A stretch of DNA of 8,999 nucleotides from an uncultured Pseudorhodobacter sp. GTDB lineage: Bacteria; Pseudomonadota; Alphaproteobacteria; Rhodobacterales; Rhodobacteraceae. The notes under the pieces were generated by a model. That model did no database searches. It was not told the origin of the DNA and worked only from the letters and a program-made list of their open reading frames with translations. Both the position numbers and the translations under genes were made by a program. The stretch is taken from the NCBI GenBank assembly GCA_945957495.1, contig CAMFLG010000101.1:1-8999 (forward strand), written 5' to 3'. Below are positions 5,931 through 8,999 of the stretch, piece by piece (the stretch's first letter is position 1; each line of letters starts with the position of its first letter).

Positions 5931-6643
5931 AAATCGCAATGTGGTCCGGGCCGCGGAATCTGTCCACGGCAATGATGTATGCCTTCGCCGCGCGCGGCGA
6001 TTGCGCCGTGGTCGATGAGCCGTTCTACGGCGCCTATCTGTCCGCAACCGGCATCGACCACCCGATGCGGGCCGAGGTGATTGCCTCGCAAAACCCCGAT
6101 CCGGCGCAAGTCGCCGCGGCCTGCACAGGCCCTGTTCCGCAGGCGCAGAGCCACTTTTACCAAAAACACATGACCCTGCACATGATCCCCGCCTTCCCGC
6201 GCGGTTTCATGCGCGACCTGACCAATGTGTTCCTGATCCGCCACCCCGCGAGGGTTGTCGCAAGCTATGCCAAGAAACGCGAAGGCCCGACCCTGGCCGA
6301 CATCGGCTTTGTCCAGCAGGCCGAACTGTTTGATGAGGTCGCAAACACCCTTGGCCACGCCCCCCTGGTCATCGATTCCGCCGACATCCGCGCCAACCCC
6401 GCGCAGGCGCTGTCCGGCCTGTGTGCGGCGCTGGGCATCCCCTACACCGACCGCATGTTGCACTGGCCCGCGGGCCCCAAACCCTATGACGGCGTCTGGG
6501 CGCCGCATTGGTACAACGCCGTGCACAAATCCACCGGCTTCGAAGACCCCGAAGGCGCCTTGCCCGACCTGCCCGCCGACTATGCCGCCCTCGTCGATCA
6601 GGCCCTGCCGCATTACGAAAGGCTCGCCGCCTTCAAACTTTGA
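5927..6643 (+). CDS. sulfotransferase-like P-loop protein
   Basis: A 238-aa protein with the landmarks of PAPS-dependent sulfotransferases. An N-terminal P-loop-like phosphosulfate-binding element WSGPRNLSTAMMYAF (6-20) stands directly after the first strand (KIAM). The 3'-phosphate-binding element FLIRHPARVVASY (102-114) has Arg105 and Ser113 at the classical spacing. KHMTLHM follows at 80-86. The C-terminal WYNAVHKSTGFE segment (195-206) resembles the usual sulfotransferase tail. There is no signal peptide or membrane helix, so it should be cytosolic. It overlaps the aminotransferase gene by ATGA. From memory, its N-terminus resembles the N-terminal half of plant branched-chain-aminotransferase-like proteins, which fuse this domain to a class IV aminotransferase. 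Catalytic activity as a sulfotransferase is unproven. A kinase-like or nucleotide-binding role is the alternative. Confidence 0.75.
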   Translation: MKIAMWSGPRNLSTAMMYAFAARGDCAVVDEPFYGAYLSATGIDHPMRAEVIASQNPDPAQVAAACTGPVPQAQSHFYQKHMTLHMIPAFPRGFMRDLTNVFLIRHPARVVASYAKKREGPTLADIGFVQQAELFDEVANTLGHAPLVIDSADIRANPAQALSGLCAALGIPYTDRMLHWPAGPKPYDGVWAPHWYNAVHKSTGFEDPEGALPDLPADYAALVDQALPHYERLAAFKL

Positions 6644-6703
6644 AAGCCCCTTGCCGCAACCCGTCACAGTCGCCACACTCCCCTGAAAACCGGGGGGGAA
6701 GGC

Positions 6704-7891
6704 ATGCCTGACACGTCACACCAGCGCGCGGCGCGGATTTACCGGCGGGCGGATCAGGCCGATCTCGCCGAACTTACGGCTCTGACACGGCGGAAAACCG
6801 ATCTCGCCGACTATCCGCTTGCGGCGGCGGTGGAAAAGAACGTTCTGATCTACGACTGCGCCGCCTTGCGCCCAACGCTCGCCAACCCCGGCCAACGCCG
6901 ACTGCTGATGGCCGAATGGGTCGATGCGATGATGACCGGCCCCGGCGTGGTGGTGCTGAAAGGCGCCGAACCCGATCACGCCATGATCGACCGCGCCTCG
7001 GACCTCTTCCGCGCCATGATCGCCGAACAGAACCGCAGCGGATCAGGCGGTGGCGACCATTTCGCCAAGCCCGGCGCGAATGACCGCATCTGGAACAGCC
7101 TGGAAAAGCACTGCCTCGCCGATCCCGAAAACTTCGCCCGCTACTACGCCAACCCCTTCCTTGCCGCGATTTCCGAGGCATGGCTTGGCCCGGCCTATCA
7201 GATGACCGCACAACTGAACGTGGTGAACCCCGGCGGCGCCGCGCAATCGCCGCACCGCGACTATCACCTAGGCTTTCAATCCGCCGCCGAAATTGCCCGC
7301 TATCCCCTGCATGTGCAGCTCTTGTCGCCCACGCTCACCCTGCAGGGCGCCATCGCCCATGTTGACGCCCCGATGGCGACCGGCCCGACACAGCTTTTGC
7401 CGTTCAGCCAGATCTGGCCCGAAGGCTACCTCGCCATGGGCCGCGACGACGTGCGCGCGCATTTCGCCGCGCATCATGTGCAACTGCCGCTGGCAAAGGG
7501 CGATATGCTGTTCTTTTCCCCCGCGCTTCTGCACGCCGCAGGCTCGAACCAGACCGCTGACGTGCGCCGCATGGTCAACCTGTTTCAAGTCTCCTCCGCC
7601 TATGGCCGCGCCATGGAAACGGTGGACCGCACCCGCATGGTCAAGGCGCTGTACCCCGCCCTGCAAGCCGCCCGCAAATCCGGCAGCCTGACGCCCGACC
7701 AGATCGCCTGCGCCCTTGCCGCCAGTGCCGAGGCCTACGCCTTCCCCACCAATCTGGATCGCGATCCCCCCTTGGGCGGCATGGCCCCCAAATCCCAGGC
7801 CCGCCTTGTCGCCGAGGCGCTAGAGGCCGACTGGCCACCCAAAACATTGTTTGCGGCCCTTGATGAACAGGCAGCCAAACGCCTGTCTTAG
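6704..7891 (+). CDS. PhyH-type Fe(II)/2-oxoglutarate dioxygenase
   Basis: A 395-aa protein of the phytanoyl-CoA dioxygenase superfamily, enzymes that hydroxylate small molecules using Fe(II), O2 and 2-oxoglutarate. Seen: the metal-binding HxD as His184-Arg185-Asp186 in SPHRDYHLGF, the distal His277 in FFSPALLHAAGSN, and Arg288/Arg289 11-12 residues later (RRMVNLFQ), the expected 2-oxoglutarate carboxylate ligand. The triad is complete, so it should be active. About 60 N-terminal residues and about 85 C-terminal residues (AETVDRTRM onward to AAKRLS) lie outside the core, making it longer than typical 250-300-aa members. GGGGGGAAGG sits just before the ATG. The 60-bp gap after the sulfotransferase-like gene and the shared strand suggest one operon. 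A weak TTGCCG-17-CACACT pair in the gap could give some separate expression. The substrate is unknown. The stop codon overlaps the convergent SCP2 gene by four bases. Confidence 0.85.
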   Translation: MPDTSHQRAARIYRRADQADLAELTALTRRKTDLADYPLAAAVEKNVLIYDCAALRPTLANPGQRRLLMAEWVDAMMTGPGVVVLKGAEPDHAMIDRASDLFRAMIAEQNRSGSGGGDHFAKPGANDRIWNSLEKHCLADPENFARYYANPFLAAISEAWLGPAYQMTAQLNVVNPGGAAQSPHRDYHLGFQSAAEIARYPLHVQLLSPTLTLQGAIAHVDAPMATGPTQLLPFSQIWPEGYLAMGRDDVRAHFAAHHVQLPLAKGDMLFFSPALLHAAGSNQTADVRRMVNLFQVSSAYGRAMETVDRTRMVKALYPALQAARKSGSLTPDQIACALAASAEAYAFPTNLDRDPPLGGMAPKSQARLVAEALEADWPPKTLFAALDEQAAKRLS

Positions 7892-8172
7892 CCGATCAAC
7901 TTCGCCAAACTCATCGCCACCATCGGATTGCCCGAAAGCTTCAGTTTTCCGGTGGCCAGCGCCGTCATCGGGTTCAGTTTGCCCTTCAGCAGCTTGACCA
8001 GATTCTCCTCGCTCAGCGCCAGCGTGCAATCGGTCGCGCGGTCTTCGGTGCTGGCGGTGCCATCGGCCAGAACGATCAGCCCCGCCTGCCCGCAATCAAA
8101 CTTCAAAGACCCCGAAAACGCCTTCGTTTCCAGAACCTTGCGGATATCTGCTGCGATCTGTTCCAGTGCCAT
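7888..8172 (-). CDS. SCP2 sterol-binding domain protein, 94 aa
   Basis: A single-domain SCP2-like protein of about the usual 95-100 aa. SCP2 domains form a hydrophobic tunnel that binds lipids or acyl-CoA. Seen: an N-terminal amphipathic helix (LEQIAADIRKVLE), a beta-rich core (GSLKFDCGQAGLIVLADG, then DCTLALSEENLVKLLKGKLNP), and the typical ending TGKLKLSGNPMVAMSLAKLI. There is no signal peptide, so it is cytosolic. I chose the ATG at 8172 because GAGGGG lies 4 nt upstream. Upstream in-frame codons to 8226 lack family resemblance and run through the candidate promoter. The ligand is unknown. Its TAA overlaps the TAG of the convergent dioxygenase gene (TTAG at 7888-7891), so neither gene has room for a terminator between them. 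Confidence 0.85.
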   Translation of the reverse strand: MALEQIAADIRKVLETKAFSGSLKFDCGQAGLIVLADGTASTEDRATDCTLALSEENLVKLLKGKLNPMTALATGKLKLSGNPMVAMSLAKLIG

Positions 8173-8198
8173 TGTGCCCCTCACGATGTGTTGGCCGG

Positions 8199-8226
8199 AC
8201 CCTAAGGCAGCCAAAACCAAGATCAA
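8199..8226 (-). promoter_or_regulatory. candidate promoter of the SCP2 gene
   Basis: On the minus strand TTGATC (8226-8221, four of six to TTGACA) and TAGGGT (8204-8199, three of six to TATAAT) are separated by 16 bp. They lie 26 bp before the start codon and downstream of the argG terminator, which is where an independent promoter is expected. Confidence 0.35.
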
Positions 8227-8249
8227 TCAGAGCGTTACGTCACATATGC

Positions 8250-8280
8250 AAAACGCCGCCGAGGCTGCCCCCGGCGGCGT
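8250..8280 (-). terminator. intrinsic terminator of argG
   Basis: On the minus strand ACGCCGCCG (8280-8272) pairs perfectly with CGGCGGCGT (8261-8253) around a 10-nt loop, followed by a short T-run (8253-8250). It lies 23 bp after the argG stop and before the SCP2 promoter. The T-run is short, as is common in GC-rich alphaproteobacteria. Confidence 0.75.
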
Positions 8281-8287
8281 CAAATCT

Positions 8288-8302
8288 GCCCGAAAACCGG
8301 GC
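8288..8302 (-). other. small hairpin abutting the argG stop codon
   Basis: GCCCG (8288-8292) and CGGGC (8298-8302) pair around a 5-nt loop immediately after the argG TAA. On the minus strand the loop is T-rich (GTTTT). There is no T-run after it. It may stabilise the mRNA end or help the terminator 8 bp further on. Confidence 0.35.
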
Positions 8303-8999
8303 TTAGCCCTTGTCGGCCACCCGCGCATTGCGCGAGGCGATCAGGCGCAGGCGCAGCGCGTTCAGGCGGATGAAGCCTTCGGCGTCCTTCTGATCATAGG
8401 CGCCTGCATCCTCTTCAAAGGTCACATGCTTTTCGGAATACAGGCTCTCATTCGACCAGCGCGCCACGGTGCGGGCCGACCCCTTGTACAGCTTCACCCG
8501 GACCGTGCCCGAAACATGCTCCTGGCTCTTGTCGATCAGAGCCTGCAGCATTTCGCGTTCCGGGCTGAACCAGAAACCGTTGTAGATCAGCTCGGCATAG
8601 CGCGGCATGATGCTGTCTTTCAGATGCCCGGCACCCGCATCCAGCGTGATCTGCTCAATCCCGCGGTGCGCCTCCAGCAGGATCGTGCCGCCGGGGGTTT
8701 CATACAGACCCCGCGATTTCATCCCGACAAAGCGGTTTTCCACCAGATCCAGCAGCCCTACGCCATGCTTGCCGCCAATCTCGTTCAGCCGGGTCAAAAT
8801 CGTCGCCGGGCTCATCGCCTCGCCGTTGATCGACACCGCATCGCCGCGCTCGAACCCGATCTCGACATATTCCGCCACGTCCGGCGCCTTTTCCACCGGC
8901 GTCACGCGCTGATACACGAACTCCGGCGCTTCTTCGGCCGGATTCTCCAGCACCTTGCCCTCGGAACTGGTGTGCAGCAGGTTCGCATCCACCGAGAAC
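8303..8999 (-). CDS. argG: argininosuccinate synthase, C-terminal part (cut by window edge)
   Basis: The visible 232 residues are the C-terminal part of a protein that is normally about 400-410 aa. It joins citrulline and aspartate with ATP to give argininosuccinate, AMP and pyrophosphate, the penultimate step of arginine synthesis, in the cytosol. Seen: FSVDANLLHTSSEG at the window edge, then NEIGGKHGVGLLDLVENRFVG with the GMKSRGLYETPGG block that contributes to the citrulline site, then LIYNGFWFSPEREML, and a C-terminal helix rich in Leu/Arg (LNALRLRLIASRNAR). The reading frame is intact to the TAA at 8305-8303. The N-terminal ATP-binding P-loop half lies outside the window. A hairpin and a terminator follow directly, so it ends its transcript. 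Confidence 0.95.
   Translation of the reverse strand, partial: FSVDANLLHTSSEGKVLENPAEEAPEFVYQRVTPVEKAPDVAEYVEIGFERGDAVSINGEAMSPATILTRLNEIGGKHGVGLLDLVENRFVGMKSRGLYETPGGTILLEAHRGIEQITLDAGAGHLKDSIMPRYAELIYNGFWFSPEREMLQALIDKSQEHVSGTVRVKLYKGSARTVARWSNESLYSEKHVTFEEDAGAYDQKDAEGFIRLNALRLRLIASRNARVADKG

Noticed and set aside
5304..6676. Two long minus-strand frames opposite the aminotransferase and sulfotransferase-like genes
   Set aside because: They are Gly/Arg/His-rich translations opposite genes with recognisable motifs, without ribosome sites or family features of their own.
6644..6703. Separate promoter for the dioxygenase gene (TTGCCG-17-CACACT)
   Set aside because: The -10 match is poor. It is mentioned in the gene entry only as a possibility.
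1..8999. CRISPR arrays, tRNA or rRNA genes, phage or insertion-sequence genes, toxin-antitoxin pairs
   Set aside because: None was seen: no regularly spaced repeats, no cloverleaf-like sequence, and no recognisable mobile-element or toxin proteins.

Overview
The window is GC-rich and densely coded, with G/C-ending codons. It reads as a chromosome segment of an alphaproteobacterium, most likely a member of the Rhodobacteraceae. This placement rests on protein style, codon use and gene types, not on a marker gene. I see no tRNA, rRNA, CRISPR array, insertion sequence or phage gene.

Left part (1-1019): the 5' end of a gamma-glutamyltransferase-family gene runs leftward off the window. It is divergent from a 72-aa helix-turn-helix protein. 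The spacer between them carries a perfect dyad (TTTGACAG, 12 bases, CTGTCAAA) and an 11-bp direct repeat. A long hairpin terminator separates the small gene from the next, convergent gene.

Positions 1020-2522: pcaF, the thiolase of the last beta-ketoadipate step, reads leftward. Directly upstream, at operon spacing, an ORF tail resembles the C-terminus of a 3-oxoacid/3-oxoadipate CoA-transferase subunit B (PcaJ type). No CoA-transferase body is present. I read this as the possible scar of a pcaIJF operon that lost pcaIJ.

Positions 2523-4907: a rightward yqiJ-yqiK pair encodes a membrane protein with an OB-fold tail and a flotillin-type SPFH scaffold. It is a membrane-organisation module.

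Positions 5031-7891: this is the most interesting block. Three rightward genes form a probable operon: a fold-type IV PLP aminotransferase, a sulfotransferase-like P-loop protein overlapping it by four bases, and a PhyH-type Fe(II)/2-oxoglutarate dioxygenase. The aminotransferase has Thr where the family normally has the Glu that contacts the PLP ring nitrogen. From memory, the first two proteins correspond to the two halves of plant 'BCAT-like' fusion proteins, which suggests a conserved but uncharacterised pathway.

Positions 7888-8999: a small SCP2 sterol-carrier-domain protein reads leftward and overlaps the dioxygenase gene tail-to-tail by four bases. It is followed by the 3' part of argG (argininosuccinate synthase, also leftward) with a terminator of its own.
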